Origin: Muribaculaceae bacterium
Lineage (GTDB): Bacteria > Bacteroidota > Bacteroidia > Bacteroidales > Muribaculaceae
Direction of reading: 5' to 3'
Length of the DNA stretch: 64,000 nt
NCBI GenBank assembly: GCA_017555085.1
Contig: JAFZHD010000040.1
Span: 62,001-126,000, forward strand
A model generated the notes under the pieces. The model saw only the letters and a list, made by a program, of their open reading frames with translations, had not been told where the DNA came from and searched no databases. Position numbers and translations under genes: made by a program. This document shows positions 35,150 to 45,268 of the stretch, piece after piece (the first letter of the stretch is position 1; each line of letters begins with the position of its first letter).

Positions 35150-35635
35150 ATGATGAATGATAAAGAATTTGAATTCACGAAAATCGTAAAGGAATACAAA
35201 AAGACTATATATACGGTCTGTTATTTCTATTCAAAAAACTCTGAGGAGGTTGAAGACCTTTATCAAGAGGTTTTGATAAGTTTGTGGAACGGTTTTAGCC
35301 ACTTCCGAGGCGATTGCAGCATGAGGACTTGGGTGTGGCGTGTGAGCCTTAACACTTGCACCTCGTTTGAGCGCAAAAAGAAACGCCGTGTGGCAACTGT
35401 TCCGCTGACAATGGATATCGACTTGTATAATGAAACCGATGTCGAGAGCCGTCAGGTACAGATGTTGTATGACCGCATTAATCGTCTTGATGTATTTGAC
35501 CGAGCGATAATTTTGCTATGGCTTGAAAACATGAGTTATCAAGATATCGCCGATGTTGTGGGTGTGTCGGTTGCAAATATCACTACTCGTTTATTCCGCA
35601 TCAAAGAGCAACTAAAATCAATGTCAAACAAATAA
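35150..35635 (+). CDS. RNA polymerase sigma factor, ECF type
   Basis: A 161-residue sigma-70-family protein with region 2 (about 10-85: CYFYSKNSEEVEDLYQEVLISLWNGFSHF, and RTWVWRVSLNTCTSF) and region 4 (about 105-160) ending in a helix-turn-helix (MSYQDIADVVGVSVANITTRLFRIKEQL). It lacks regions 1.1 and 3, as ECF factors do. A second ATG lies at 35153. The next gene (12 bp on) is a coiled-coil membrane protein that recurs beside such sigma factors in Bacteroidetes and may control it. Confidence 0.93.
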   Translation: MMNDKEFEFTKIVKEYKKTIYTVCYFYSKNSEEVEDLYQEVLISLWNGFSHFRGDCSMRTWVWRVSLNTCTSFERKKKRRVATVPLTMDIDLYNETDVESRQVQMLYDRINRLDVFDRAIILLWLENMSYQDIADVVGVSVANITTRLFRIKEQLKSMSNK

Positions 35636-35647
35636 TCAATACACAAT

Positions 35648-36229
35648 ATGGAAAAGCCAATTGAAATGGACGAATTGCAAGAACTGCAATCACAATATAA
35701 TATCCTCAACGAAAAGTTGAACGACCAAAAAATCGTAAACGAAGATTTGATAAAGGAAACTGTGAAGCAAAACATGACTTTCATAGATCAGTATTGTTCA
35801 AAAAGTTATAGACAAGCATGGTGGGGTTTTGTTTTGTTGTTGCCGCTTTTGATATATGGGCGAGTTCATTGGGCGCTTATTTTGGTGTCGTTGGGAGCGC
35901 TGTTTGCTGCCGATATGTTTGGGTATAGGGCATTTCGTGTATTTAACCCCAAAGAACTTATCGGCTTGTGTTATGTTGATGCAATGGAACGCATCCAGAA
36001 ATACAAAAAAACAATGAAAAGGATAAGGATGTTTACGATAGCGCCTTTTATCTTGATGGTCGTATTAGTCCTCGGATCGCTAAGCGATTGGACTTATTCA
36101 GGATCGACAGTGTCGGGGGGCATAGCAGGGCTTGTGATTGGGGTGATTTATGCTTATAGAAAGAACCGCGAGTTTAACGCAAAAATGAAGGATATATTAG
36201 ATAAAATCAAAGAATTGCGGGGCGAGTAG
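35648..36229 (+). CDS. Coiled-coil membrane protein next to ECF sigma factor
   Basis: A 193-residue protein of no named function. Residues 1-45 form a charged helical or coiled-coil segment (ELQELQSQYNILNEKLNDQ), followed by membrane segments near 58-75 and 76-92, then 128-145 and 150-166, and a short charged C-terminus. It has no zinc-binding anti-sigma motif and no FecR domain. The N-terminal cytoplasmic helix and the tight operon suggest an atypical anti-sigma or sensor role; that is inference from context only. Confidence 0.75.
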   Translation: MEKPIEMDELQELQSQYNILNEKLNDQKIVNEDLIKETVKQNMTFIDQYCSKSYRQAWWGFVLLLPLLIYGRVHWALILVSLGALFAADMFGYRAFRVFNPKELIGLCYVDAMERIQKYKKTMKRIRMFTIAPFILMVVLVLGSLSDWTYSGSTVSGGIAGLVIGVIYAYRKNREFNAKMKDILDKIKELRGE

Positions 36230-36249
36230 TCGAGACTGTAGTATATGAA

Positions 36250-36290
36250 AAAACGAGATGTGTAAGCCGTCGGCCTACACATCTCGTTTT
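36250..36290. terminator. Bidirectional terminator
   Basis: Perfect 15-bp arms AAAACGAGATGTGTA / TACACATCTCGTTTT around a small AGCC-GTC-GGC inner stem, with A and T runs at the ends; between convergent genes. Confidence 0.85.
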
Positions 36291-36308
36291 GTTGGTAACT
36301 ATATGTGA

Positions 36309-37094
36309 TTAAATCAATTCGGGAGGAATTGCCACGATTTTGTGGTCGCATGAGCGGATAAATTCGACGATAGAGTCGCGAATATCACTTGCGGGAACAT
36401 CGGCCTCGATGCGGCGCAATGCGTTAAACACTGATGTGCCACATTGATAGACATGTCGGTAGGCTTTTGCGATGTCGTCGATTTGGTCTTCGCTGAAACC
36501 TTCTTTGCGCATAATCACAGCGTTGATGCCATAGTAACTTGCCGGGTTGTGGGCAATGATTACATAGGGAGGCACATTGCTACCGAGTCGGCAACCGCCT
36601 TTGATGAGCGCCCAATCACCGATTTTGCATCCTTCGTGCAACATGGCGTTTGACGACATGATGGCATACTCGCCGATAACGGTGTCGCCGGCGATTTTAA
36701 CGCCGTTGCCGAGCACATTTTTGCCCTTGATTTGGCAGTCGTGGCCAATGTGTGATTCGGCCATGATAAACGAGTCGCTGCCAATCATAGTGGCTTTTCC
36801 TTCGCGAATGCTTCGGTTGATGATTACCTGCTCGCGAATCACCACATTGTCGCCAGTGATGCAATAGGTTGTTTCACCTTTCCAACGGAAGTCTTGCGGG
36901 TCGGCGCCCACGATGGCTCCTTGATAAACCTTATTGTTGTTGCCCAAGCGAGTGCCGTGAATGATACTCGCATAGGGCATGATTTCGCAGTTGTCACCGA
37001 TTTCCACATCTTTGTCGATGTAGGCAAACGGGTGTATTGTTACATTGTTGCCGATTTTTGCTGACGGGTCAACATAGGCTAATGGACTAATCAT
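36309..37094 (-). CDS. lpxA: Acyl-[ACP]--UDP-N-acetylglucosamine O-acyltransferase
   Basis: A 261-residue left-handed beta-helix enzyme: hexapeptide repeats from residue 1 to about 185, then a helical C-terminal domain. His118 in AESHIGHDC corresponds to the catalytic base of E. coli LpxA. First step of lipid A synthesis. It is the last gene after an RND efflux operon (36 bp after the outer-membrane component), an unusual place for lpxA, which more often sits with lpxC, fabZ or lpxD. Confidence 0.94.
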   Translation of the reverse strand: MISPLAYVDPSAKIGNNVTIHPFAYIDKDVEIGDNCEIMPYASIIHGTRLGNNNKVYQGAIVGADPQDFRWKGETTYCITGDNVVIREQVIINRSIREGKATMIGSDSFIMAESHIGHDCQIKGKNVLGNGVKIAGDTVIGEYAIMSSNAMLHEGCKIGDWALIKGGCRLGSNVPPYVIIAHNPASYYGINAVIMRKEGFSEDQIDDIAKAYRHVYQCGTSVFNALRRIEADVPASDIRDSIVEFIRSCDHKIVAIPPELI

Positions 37095-37130
37095 GGTTAT
37101 AGTGTTTTAGAGGTTATGTTTATGTTTTGT

Positions 37131-38510
37131 TTAACGGCCTCCACCGAGCGATTGGTAAAGGTTGATTACCGATTGCGCCTTGCTCAAATCACATGATATT
37201 TGCGACATTTGAGCGGCAAGGAGACTTGTTTGGGCGTTGAGCACTTCAAGATATGAGGCTGTGCCATAAGAGAGAAGGTCTTGGGTGTATTCAACCGATT
37301 TTTCGAGGTTTTGCACTTGCACATCAAGCAATTGCAACTTTTCGTTGCACTTGTTGTAGATGGTCATGGCGTTGCTCACTTCGGCACTTGCGCTGAGCAA
37401 TGCTGTCTCAAAGTTGTTCATAGCCTGTTCTTGTTGAGCGCGTGCTGCTTTGAGGCGAGCGAGGTTGCTGCCACGGGCAAAGATGGGTGCTGTCAACTGA
37501 CCTGCAAGTTGCAAGAACAATTCGCCGGGGTTGCTGATTACCGAGCCGAGAAGGTTGGTGAAACCGCCGTTGGCCGAAATGTTTATTGAGGGATAAAATG
37601 CCGAGCGGGCTTGGTTGGTGGCATAGTAGGCCACGGCAACGCTTTGTTCGGCGGCACGAATGTCGGGACGGGCGGCAAGTTCGCGCATCGGAATAGCCTC
37701 ACGCATCATTGCGGGTGCTTGGAGTGTGGCATCGGCCGAGATGTTCCATTGTTGGGGCATCACATTGAGCAACAACGACATGGTGTTGTTGGCTTCGTGA
37801 AGCGCAACTTCAAGGTCGGTGATTGATGCGAGAATGCTGTAATAGTTGGCGTTGCTTTGCACCACGCCAGCCTCGTTGGTGCGGCCGGCGAGTTTGAGGT
37901 TTTTCATAACCTCAACGCTTTGACGCCAATTTTCGGCTGTCTGACGGCTCACAGCGAGTTGCTTTTCAAGCGATGCGATAGCATAGTAGCAGTTTGCCAC
38001 GCCGGCAATCACTTGTGAGCGAACGGCTTGCTCATAGGCTTGGCTTTGGTGAACGGCGGCTTTGGCGCTACGGTTGCCGTTGAGAAGTTTGCCGAAAATG
38101 TCGATTTCCCAACTAACGGCCACGGGGAGTTGGTAGGTCCAAGTCAAGGCCGATTGTGCATAAGATGTGCCTGCGCCGTTGGGGGCAAGAGCCACCGAGG
38201 GCAGGTAACTCAATCGCGCGCCTTGGAGTTGGGCTTGTGCCATCTCTACATTGAGTCGTGCGTTGTCGAGGTTGACATTGTTTTCGAGAGCCTGATTGAT
38301 GAGGTCGGCAAGAACGGGGTCGGTAAACACCTGTTGCCATTGCAGATTGCCGAATGTTGCCGAATCGACGTCGGCCTCGCAAGCCTGAACATATTCTTGT
38401 GCGAGGGCGTTGTCGTCGGGCATATCAAATTTGTTGTAAATGTGACAACTTGAAAGCATTGTGAGGCCAAGCCCCACAAATGCTACTCGTGATATGTTGC
38501 TGATAGTCAT
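37131..38510 (-). CDS. RND efflux outer-membrane lipoprotein (OprM/NodT family)
   Basis: A 459-residue TolC-fold protein. Signal peptide with lipobox LSSC gives lipidated Cys22. Two OEP repeats with long coiled-coil hairpins follow, about 60-240 and 265-455, and the ending is typical (SYLEVLNAQTSLLAAQM). It forms the trimeric exit duct for the RND pump encoded 12 bp upstream. Confidence 0.95.
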   Translation of the reverse strand: MTISNISRVAFVGLGLTMLSSCHIYNKFDMPDDNALAQEYVQACEADVDSATFGNLQWQQVFTDPVLADLINQALENNVNLDNARLNVEMAQAQLQGARLSYLPSVALAPNGAGTSYAQSALTWTYQLPVAVSWEIDIFGKLLNGNRSAKAAVHQSQAYEQAVRSQVIAGVANCYYAIASLEKQLAVSRQTAENWRQSVEVMKNLKLAGRTNEAGVVQSNANYYSILASITDLEVALHEANNTMSLLLNVMPQQWNISADATLQAPAMMREAIPMRELAARPDIRAAEQSVAVAYYATNQARSAFYPSINISANGGFTNLLGSVISNPGELFLQLAGQLTAPIFARGSNLARLKAARAQQEQAMNNFETALLSASAEVSNAMTIYNKCNEKLQLLDVQVQNLEKSVEYTQDLLSYGTASYLEVLNAQTSLLAAQMSQISCDLSKAQSVINLYQSLGGGR

Positions 38511-38522
38511 ATTTCAATAATG

Positions 38523-41500
38523 TTATTTGCGAGAATATTGTTCGATTTCTGATTCGATGCCTTGGTTGTCTTTGTCTTTCCATTCCAATGGAGTAATCTT
38601 TTCTTGGATAGTCTGGAAAATAACGAAGAGAGTGGGTACAACCAAAATTTGGAATATCATACCGATGAGCATACCGCCCACAGAACCTGTACCGAGCGCA
38701 TTGTAGCCGTTAGCACCTGCACCCGATGCAAGCATCAAGGGGATAAGACCGATAATCATTGCCAACGATGTCATCAAGATGGGACGCAAACGGGCCGATG
38801 CACCTGCGATGGCGGCATTGACAATGCTCATGCCTGTGCGGCGGCGTTCGGCGGCAAACTCGACAATCAAAATCGCGTTCTTAGCCAAAAGACCGATGAG
38901 CATGATGAGCGCAATCTGCAAGTAGATGTTGTTGGTGATGTCAAAGAGGTTGGCAAAGATGAATGTACCCATCAAACCAAACGGTATTGAAAGGATAACG
39001 GCCATGGGCAGAATGTAACTTTCATACTGTGCACTGAGCAAGAGGTAAACAAAGAGGATACAGAGTGCAAAGATGATTGCTGTTGCGCTACCCGACGAAC
39101 TCTTTTCTTCGCGAGTCATACCCGAGTATTCAAAGCCGAAGCCTTGGGGCAACGATTGTGCCGCAACGCGCTCAATAGCCGCAATGGCATCGCCGGTTGA
39201 GTAACCTGCGTTGGGCGTACCGTTAACAGAGATTGTTTGGAACATGTTAAAGCGGTTGAGCAAGTCGGGGCCATAAACTTTTGTGAGGGTCACAAAGTTA
39301 GAGATGGGAGCCATCTGGCTACCGTTGCGCACCTTGATGCTGTTGAGTGTTTCGGGCGATACGCGTGTTTCGGGCGCGGCTTGCATCATAACGCGATAAA
39401 GTTTACCAAAGCGGTTGAAGTTTGATACATACATACCGCCATAGTAGCCTTGCATTGTGGTGAGAATGGTTGAGGGGCTGATACCTGCCTGTTTGGCTTT
39501 GGCTACATCGATGTCAACTTGATATTGGGGGAATGAGGGGTTGAATGTGGTGTAAGCCATTTGAATTTCGGGCTGTTGGTTGAGGGTTGCAAGGAAGCCT
39601 TGTGTAACCTCAAAGAACTTGTTGATATCGCCACCAGTCTTGTCGAGAAGTTGAAGACTGAAACCGTTGGTAACAGAGTAACCGGGAATCATGGGGGGTG
39701 CAAAGAACATTACGCGACCGTCTTTGACTTCTTGGTTAACCATTGCATAGAGTTTCTCGATAATCTTGGTAGAGTACTCTTCTTCGGAGCGTTCTTCCCA
39801 GTTTTTGAGTTTGATGATGAATGTACCGTAAGTAGCACCTTGTCCGGCTACGAAACTGTAACCGTTGATGAGCACGCGTGTTTCGATTGCGGGAATGCGC
39901 GAGAGAATTTCGTCAACTTGGTCGAGCAATTGGCCTGTACGTTCTTGTGATGTCGCTGGTGGCATGTCAATCACACAGAAGATAGTACCGGTGTCTTCGT
40001 CGGGCACGAGTGCTGTGGGGGTTGAACCCATGAGCCACACCATTACTGCCACTGCACCGATAACCATTGCGATGACGAGTTTTTTGGCTTTGATGAAGAA
40101 TGAGATATATCCGCGATATTTTTCGAGGATTCGGTCATAAGCGGCATTGAAGCCGGTGTGGAAGCGTTGGATAAATGTTGTTTTCTTGTCGCCGTGGTCT
40201 TCGTGAGGTTTGAGGAAAACGGCACAAAGTGCGGGCGAGAGAGTCAACGCGTTGACGGCCGAGAATGCGATAGAGATGGCCATAGTGATACCAAACTGCT
40301 TGTAGAACACACCTGATGTGCCGGGCATGAACGATACGGGGATGAACACGAGCATCATTACGAGGGTAATCGAGATGATGGCACCGCCAATTTCGCCCAT
40401 CGCGTCGATAGATGCTTTGCGGGCCGATTTATATCCGGTGTCAAGTTTAGCATGCACGGCCTCGACCACCACAATGGCGTCGTCGACCACAATCGCAATA
40501 GCCAATACCAATGCCGACAGGGTGATGAGGTTGATTGAGAACCCGATTAACTTCATTGCAAAGAATGTACCGATAAGCGCCACGGGGATAGCCACTGTGG
40601 GGATGAGCGTTGAGCGCATATCTTGCAAGAAGAGGTAAACAACCACAAACACGAGCAAGAAGGCTTCGAGGAGAGTTTTCAATACCTCGTGGATAGATGC
40701 TTCAAGGAACTCGTTATTGTTCATAGGCACGCTGATAGCGAGGCCTTCGGGCAATTCTTTTTCGGCGGTTTCGAGATAGTCGAGAACATTGTTGATAATC
40801 TCGGTGGCGTTAGAGCCGGGCGATTGAAATAACATGGCAGTAACGGCAGTGCAACCGTTAACCTTGTTTTCAAAGCCGTAACTTACGCGGCCAAGTTCGA
40901 TGTCGGCCACATCTTTGAGATAGAGAATATCGCCGTTGGTGTCGGCTTTGATAACGATGTTTTCAAATTCTTCTGATGTAACGAGGCGGCCTTTGTATTT
41001 CATAATGTATTGGAAACTTTGGTCGCCGCGTTCGCCAAACGAACCGGGAGCGGCTTCGATGTTTTGCTCGGCGAGAATGCCCGAAATGTCGGTGGGCATG
41101 AGGCCATATTGAGCCATCACTTCGGGTTTGAGCCAAATGCGCATAGAGTAGTCGGCACCAAGCACCATGGCGTCACCGATACCCGAGATACGCTTGATTT
41201 CGGGAATGACATTGATGTTCATGTAGTTTTCGACAAACTGATTGTCATACATGCCGTCTTTGTCATAAATGGCGATGGCCATGAGCATTGAAGTCATGCG
41301 CTTTTGAGTGATTACGCCCACTTTTGTTACTTCCGAGGGGAGCAAGCCTTGTGCCTTGGCAACGCGGTTTTGAACATCGATAGCGGCCATGTCGACATCA
41401 TAGCCTTGCTCAAAATACACGGTAATGGTTGCGTTACCGGTGTTGGTTGCTGTTGAGGTCATATAGGTCATGCTCTGCGCACCGTTGATTTGCTCTTCGA

Positions 41501-41696
41501 GTGGAGCAATCACCGAGTTTTGCACAGCCTGTGCGTTGGCACCTGTATAGGTTGTTGACACCGAGATTGTGGGAGGTGCCAAGTCGGGATATTGGGTAAT
41601 GGGCAATGTGAACAAGCCAATAATACCCAATAAAACGATGAATATCGATATAACGGTCGATAACACCGGTCGTTTAATGAAGTTATCTAATTTCAT
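38523..41696 (-). CDS. RND efflux transporter, AcrB/HAE1 family
   Basis: A 1057-residue inner-membrane proton-driven pump with twelve helices and two large periplasmic loops. The helix 4 proton relay DD pair is seen in [12 protein letters not shown], and the GATYG and PxxxQYPxxxPP N-terminal motifs fit hydrophobe/amphiphile exporters (drugs, bile salts) rather than metal pumps. Middle gene of a complete tripartite operon (38 bp after the adaptor). Confidence 0.96.
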   Translation of the reverse strand: MKLDNFIKRPVLSTVISIFIVLLGIIGLFTLPITQYPDLAPPTISVSTTYTGANAQAVQNSVIAPLEEQINGAQSMTYMTSTATNTGNATITVYFEQGYDVDMAAIDVQNRVAKAQGLLPSEVTKVGVITQKRMTSMLMAIAIYDKDGMYDNQFVENYMNINVIPEIKRISGIGDAMVLGADYSMRIWLKPEVMAQYGLMPTDISGILAEQNIEAAPGSFGERGDQSFQYIMKYKGRLVTSEEFENIVIKADTNGDILYLKDVADIELGRVSYGFENKVNGCTAVTAMLFQSPGSNATEIINNVLDYLETAEKELPEGLAISVPMNNNEFLEASIHEVLKTLLEAFLLVFVVVYLFLQDMRSTLIPTVAIPVALIGTFFAMKLIGFSINLITLSALVLAIAIVVDDAIVVVEAVHAKLDTGYKSARKASIDAMGEIGGAIISITLVMMLVFIPVSFMPGTSGVFYKQFGITMAISIAFSAVNALTLSPALCAVFLKPHEDHGDKKTTFIQRFHTGFNAAYDRILEKYRGYISFFIKAKKLVIAMVIGAVAVMVWLMGSTPTALVPDEDTGTIFCVIDMPPATSQERTGQLLDQVDEILSRIPAIETRVLINGYSFVAGQGATYGTFIIKLKNWEERSEEEYSTKIIEKLYAMVNQEVKDGRVMFFAPPMIPGYSVTNGFSLQLLDKTGGDINKFFEVTQGFLATLNQQPEIQMAYTTFNPSFPQYQVDIDVAKAKQAGISPSTILTTMQGYYGGMYVSNFNRFGKLYRVMMQAAPETRVSPETLNSIKVRNGSQMAPISNFVTLTKVYGPDLLNRFNMFQTISVNGTPNAGYSTGDAIAAIERVAAQSLPQGFGFEYSGMTREEKSSSGSATAIIFALCILFVYLLLSAQYESYILPMAVILSIPFGLMGTFIFANLFDITNNIYLQIALIMLIGLLAKNAILIVEFAAERRRTGMSIVNAAIAGASARLRPILMTSLAMIIGLIPLMLASGAGANGYNALGTGSVGGMLIGMIFQILVVPTLFVIFQTIQEKITPLEWKDKDNQGIESEIEQYSRK

Positions 41697-41734
41697 TATA
41701 GTCGAGTTTTAGATAGTAAACGGTTGAAAATGAG

Positions 41735-42874
41735 TTATTGGGCTGTCACTTCTTTGGGAGTGATTTTCATGCCTTGTTTCACTGATGTGCCCACGCCTTC
41801 GGTAACGATGCGGTCGCCGGGTTTGAGGCCTTGGGTAACGATAAATGTCTTGCCGTCGTTGAGATCCATAACGGTGATGTTGGTCGATACGGTCATGTTA
41901 GAGTCGTTGAGGGCATAAACATAACGGCGGTCTTGAATTTCGTAAGTGGCTTTTTGGGGAATCATGATGATGCTGTCGGCGCTGTTGGGAATGAGCACTT
42001 TGCCTGTGCTACCGCTGCGCAACATGCCGTTGGCATTGGGGAAAAGCGCGCGAACATTGGCCGCACCTGTAGTCTTGTCAATTACACCCGAGATAGTGGT
42101 GATTTTGCCGGTTGCAGGATAGATTGAGCCGTCGGCAAGTTGAAGGCGCACTTCGGGCATTTCTTTGATGCGTTTGTCAAGAGTGACTGCGCCGTTTTGG
42201 GTGAGTTCGAGAATGTCTTTTTCGTTAAATGAGAAATAGGCATATACCTCGGCATTATCGCTGACAGTGGTGAGCGGTTGGGCCGATGAGGGCGATGCCA
42301 ATGAGCCTTCGCGGTTGGGGATAGAGCCGATAACGCCGTTGCTCGGAGCAGTCACCACAGTGTAGGCGAGGTTTTTCTTGGCGTTGATAAGGCCCGATTG
42401 TGTTTGGGCTAATTGAGCTTTGGCTTGGGCGAGAGAGTTTTGAGCCATTTGCCATTCATATTCGCTGATGATGTTTTTGTCAAAGAGCATTTTTTTGTTG
42501 TCGGCAGTGAGTTGCGCGGTCGAAACAGCCACTTCGGCTACATTGACAGCGGCTTTGGCCGATTCAACAGCGGCTTCATATTGCACTTGGTCGAGAGTGA
42601 AAAGCACTTGGCCTTTGCTCACGCGTTGACCTTCATCAACATGCACTTTGGTGATAAAGCCGGTCACTTGGGGTCGAATGTCTATGTCGGTGCGGCCTTT
42701 GATAGTCGCGGGATAAGAACTGTCGAGATTTGCACTTGAATAGGTTACTGTGAGAGTGGCAAATTGGGGCGCGGGGGCTTGTTGCTGTTGCTGTCCGTTG
42801 CCACATGATGAAAACATGGCGGTTGCTGCTCCTGCAAGGAGTGCTACCGAGGCTTTGATTGACTTTAATTTCAT
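41735..42874 (-). CDS. RND efflux periplasmic adaptor (AcrA/MexA family)
   Basis: A 379-residue membrane-fusion protein. Lipoprotein signal ends at Cys24 (FSSC). The Gln-rich linker is followed by a split lipoyl domain, a coiled-coil hairpin (about 85-170, VAEVAVSTAQLTADNKKM) and beta-barrel domains. ATG at 42874 (MKLKSIKAS) is used; the upstream 23 residues of the open frame are AT-rich and not protein-like. First gene of the efflux-lpxA operon. No local repressor gene such as tetR or marR is seen. Confidence 0.95.
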   Translation of the reverse strand: MKLKSIKASVALLAGAATAMFSSCGNGQQQQQAPAPQFATLTVTYSSANLDSSYPATIKGRTDIDIRPQVTGFITKVHVDEGQRVSKGQVLFTLDQVQYEAAVESAKAAVNVAEVAVSTAQLTADNKKMLFDKNIISEYEWQMAQNSLAQAKAQLAQTQSGLINAKKNLAYTVVTAPSNGVIGSIPNREGSLASPSSAQPLTTVSDNAEVYAYFSFNEKDILELTQNGAVTLDKRIKEMPEVRLQLADGSIYPATGKITTISGVIDKTTGAANVRALFPNANGMLRSGSTGKVLIPNSADSIIMIPQKATYEIQDRRYVYALNDSNMTVSTNITVMDLNDGKTFIVTQGLKPGDRIVTEGVGTSVKQGMKITPKEVTAQ

Positions 42875-42926
42875 AGTCGTAAAGTTTATGATTATATTGT
42901 TTATTATTCGGTTTATATTAAGAACA

Positions 42927-42934
42927 CAAAGATA
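42927..42934 (-). promoter_or_regulatory. -7 element (TATCTTTG) before the efflux operon
   Basis: Minus-strand TAnnTTTG, 53 bp before the ATG at 42874; -33 not clear. Confidence 0.5.
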
Positions 42935-43077
42935 ATTATGCAATTTTTATGTAAACATAAACAAGTAATAAAAAATGTGAAATGGCGCATATTTTTCTAA
43001 TTGTGCCGACTAAAAGGAAAGAGTAATCCTATTAACATCTATCTTTCTGCTTCCCCCTCCGGTTTTGCGTTGCTCGA

Positions 43078-43197
43078 CCTCGTCCCCCTATTTTGCATGC
43101 AAAACAAGGGGCCACTTATAAAACCGTCAAATTTTGGATGAAATGAGCCGTTAGTAAGTGTCACTCTGCGCGAGGAACGAGCGACAAGGGGACGAGG
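43078..43197. repeat. Inverted repeats in a 451-bp gene-free gap
   Basis: CCTCGTCCCC at 43078-43087 is exactly complementary to GGGGACGAGG at 43188-43197. Between them is a 14-bp perfect palindrome, TTTTGCATGCAAAA (43091-43104), itself flanked by CCCC and GGGG. The gap (42875-43325) holds no gene; apart from the two promoters this is the only structure I see. It may be an interspersed repeat or an RNA. Confidence 0.5.
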
Positions 43198-43295
43198 CGC
43201 ATAGCGTCGGAGTGGGTGTGAATTTTTAGTTTGCTAAAAAGCATTCCATTCCAAGAAATCAATCTCGTTAAGTGCTTTTCTTGAAATTTTATCAC

Positions 43296-43303
43296 TATTT
43301 TTG
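43296..43303 (+). promoter_or_regulatory. -7 element (TATTTTTG) before the hydroxyacid dehydrogenase
   Basis: TAnnTTTG 22 bp before the ATG at 43326; -33 weak. Confidence 0.4.
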
Positions 43304-43325
43304 TGGCAATAAAAACAGCATAATT

Positions 43326-44276
43326 ATGGAAATTGTAGTTCTTGACGGATATACACTCAACCCTGGCGATATGAGTTGGGACGCGTTGAAAAGTTTGGGC
43401 AATGTAACGGTCTATGACCGCACAGATGCGGCGCAAACGGTCGGCCGCATTGGCGATGCCGCCGTAGTGCTCACCAACAAGGTGATAATCGGCCGCGAGG
43501 TGATGGCTGCGTGTAAAGGCTTAAGATATATAGGTGTACTTGCAACCGGATATAATGTGGTTGATGTTGATGCAGCCCACGAATTGGGCATAATCGTTAC
43601 CAACATTCCGGCATATAGCACAGCATCGGTGGCACAAATGGTGTTTGCTCACATATTGAATGTTACCAACAGCGTGGCACAATATGCCACCGAGGTGGCC
43701 GGCAAATGGACCGCTTGCACCGATTTTTGCTATTGGAACACTCCGTCGGTCGAACTTGCCGGTAAAAACATGGCAATCGTTGGTCTCGGCAACATTGGCA
43801 AGGCTGTGGCGCGCATAGCGCAATCGTTTGGTATGAATGTGATTGCCGTTACTTCAAAGCCTCAAAACGAGTTGCCCGACGGCGTTTTGTCGGTGACGCT
43901 TGACGAGGCATTTGCGCAGGCCGATGTGTTGAGTTTGCACTGCCCGCTCACAGCCACTACACGCGACATGATAAACGCGGCAACGCTTGCCAAGATGAAA
44001 CCCTCGGCAATAGTGATAAACACCGGTCGCGGACCGCTCGTTAATGAGCAAGATATGGCCGATGCGTTGAAAAACGGTGTGATTGCGGCATACGGTACCG
44101 ATGTATTGACAGTAGAGCCGGCGCGTGCCGATAATCCGTTGCTATTGGCCCCCCGATGCTACATCACGCCACACATTGCATGGGCATCGACCGAAGCCCG
44201 CCACCGACTGATGAACATTGCAGTTGAAAATGTACGCCAATTCATAGCCGGAGAAGATGTGATAAACAAAGTGTAA
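43326..44276 (+). CDS. D-2-hydroxyacid dehydrogenase (glycerate dehydrogenase-like)
   Basis: A 316-residue NAD-dependent enzyme. Rossmann motif GLGNIGKAVA (about 150-159), catalytic Arg in NTGRGPLVNEQ, Glu in DVLTVEPA and His in ITPHIAWAS. The N-terminal part (VVLDGYTLNPGDMSW) is like hydroxypyruvate reductase / glycerate dehydrogenase. The exact substrate (hydroxypyruvate, glyoxylate or another 2-oxo acid) is not certain. ATG at 43326 is preferred to 43272, whose extra residues overlap the promoter. Confidence 0.9.
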   Translation: MEIVVLDGYTLNPGDMSWDALKSLGNVTVYDRTDAAQTVGRIGDAAVVLTNKVIIGREVMAACKGLRYIGVLATGYNVVDVDAAHELGIIVTNIPAYSTASVAQMVFAHILNVTNSVAQYATEVAGKWTACTDFCYWNTPSVELAGKNMAIVGLGNIGKAVARIAQSFGMNVIAVTSKPQNELPDGVLSVTLDEAFAQADVLSLHCPLTATTRDMINAATLAKMKPSAIVINTGRGPLVNEQDMADALKNGVIAAYGTDVLTVEPARADNPLLLAPRCYITPHIAWASTEARHRLMNIAVENVRQFIAGEDVINKV

Positions 44277-44293
44277 CCACTACGGTAGAAAGC

Positions 44294-44323
44294 AAAAACC
44301 TCGCAACTCTGCGAGGTTTTTTT
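44294..44323 (+). terminator. Terminator after the dehydrogenase
   Basis: Perfect AAAAACCTCGCA / TGCGAGGTTTTT stem with a four-base loop and a seven-T run. Confidence 0.85.
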
Positions 44324-44334
44324 GTGGGGATATC

Positions 44335-45180
44335 TTATTTAGTGAAGATTTCGTGGAAGTAGAGGAGGTGGTGGCGGAGCGAGTTTTGCCAATAGGGGTG
44401 AGTGTGTCGTCCGGGTCGCTCGGTGTAGTCGTGGGGGATTTTGTATTTGAGCAATTCCTGATGAAACTCGCGGTTTACATCGATAAAGAAATCGTCAACG
44501 CCACAGTCGATAACGAGGTTCAGTTCGCCAGGTTTGAGGTTGGGAATGAGCGTGATGGCTGTGTAATCAACCCAACGCTGCGGATATTGTGCTTGTGAGC
44601 CGATGCGTGTAGCCATTTTCCACGATTTGGCCCATTTGGGCTTGTTGATGTTGAGACCGCCGCTCATAGATCCGGCCGATGCCCAAATGTCGGGGTGGCG
44701 CATAGCGAGCCACATGCTTCCGTGTCCGCCCATGCTGAAGCCGGTGATGGCGCGTTGTTGGCGAGTGGCTTTGGTGCGGTAGTTTGCGTCAATGTAAGGC
44801 ACGAGTTCGGTAGTGATGAATGTTTCCATCTGCAACTCGGGTACTACTGGCGAATCCCAATACCAACTGTCGCGGCCGTCGGGGCACACAAAAATCATGT
44901 TGTAAACAGATGCAAGGCTGTCGAGTTGAGGCTCGGTGAGTTTGAGCCAAGAAGAATAGTCGCCGCCATATCCGTGAATGAGATACACAACGGGGTAGCG
45001 GTCGGTGTCGCCTTGTTCAAGATATTTTTCGGGAACGATTACCGAGCATTTCATAGGTGATTTTATGGCGCGAGCAGGCACGCTTATTGTGTCTACTTGT
45101 TGAACCGATTGGGCGTAAGCGATGTTTGAAAATCCTGCGATGATGAGCGCAAGGATTGAACTCAAAAGTTTTAGTCTCAT
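44335..45180 (-). CDS. Secreted alpha/beta-hydrolase esterase (CE1 / esterase D-like)
   Basis: A 281-residue exported protein: signal peptide (1-24, ending AYAQ), then an esterase D / feruloyl-esterase-like hydrolase with YLIHGYGGDYSSW oxyanion region, nucleophile Ser in GFSMGGHGS, and the catalytic His in RPGRHTHPYW. Enzymes of this group cut short acyl or hydroxycinnamoyl esters, for example on plant glycans, but no polysaccharide-use locus surrounds it, so the substrate is open. Single gene, divergent from the GYF gene. Confidence 0.88.
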   Translation of the reverse strand: MRLKLLSSILALIIAGFSNIAYAQSVQQVDTISVPARAIKSPMKCSVIVPEKYLEQGDTDRYPVVYLIHGYGGDYSSWLKLTEPQLDSLASVYNMIFVCPDGRDSWYWDSPVVPELQMETFITTELVPYIDANYRTKATRQQRAITGFSMGGHGSMWLAMRHPDIWASAGSMSGGLNINKPKWAKSWKMATRIGSQAQYPQRWVDYTAITLIPNLKPGELNLVIDCGVDDFFIDVNREFHQELLKYKIPHDYTERPGRHTHPYWQNSLRHHLLYFHEIFTK

Positions 45181-45209
45181 AATGTAAATGTGTTATTTGT
45201 GATATTATG

Positions 45210-45240
45210 TTGCGAAGTTACGAATAATTGTGTATATTTG
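45210..45240 (+). promoter_or_regulatory. Promoter for the GYF/DUF805 cluster
   Basis: TTG (45210-45212), 20 bp spacer, TATATTTG (45233-45240), 28 bp before the ATG at 45269. Confidence 0.65.
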
Positions 45241-45268
45241 CAATTAATAATTATAGCCAAAAGACAAA

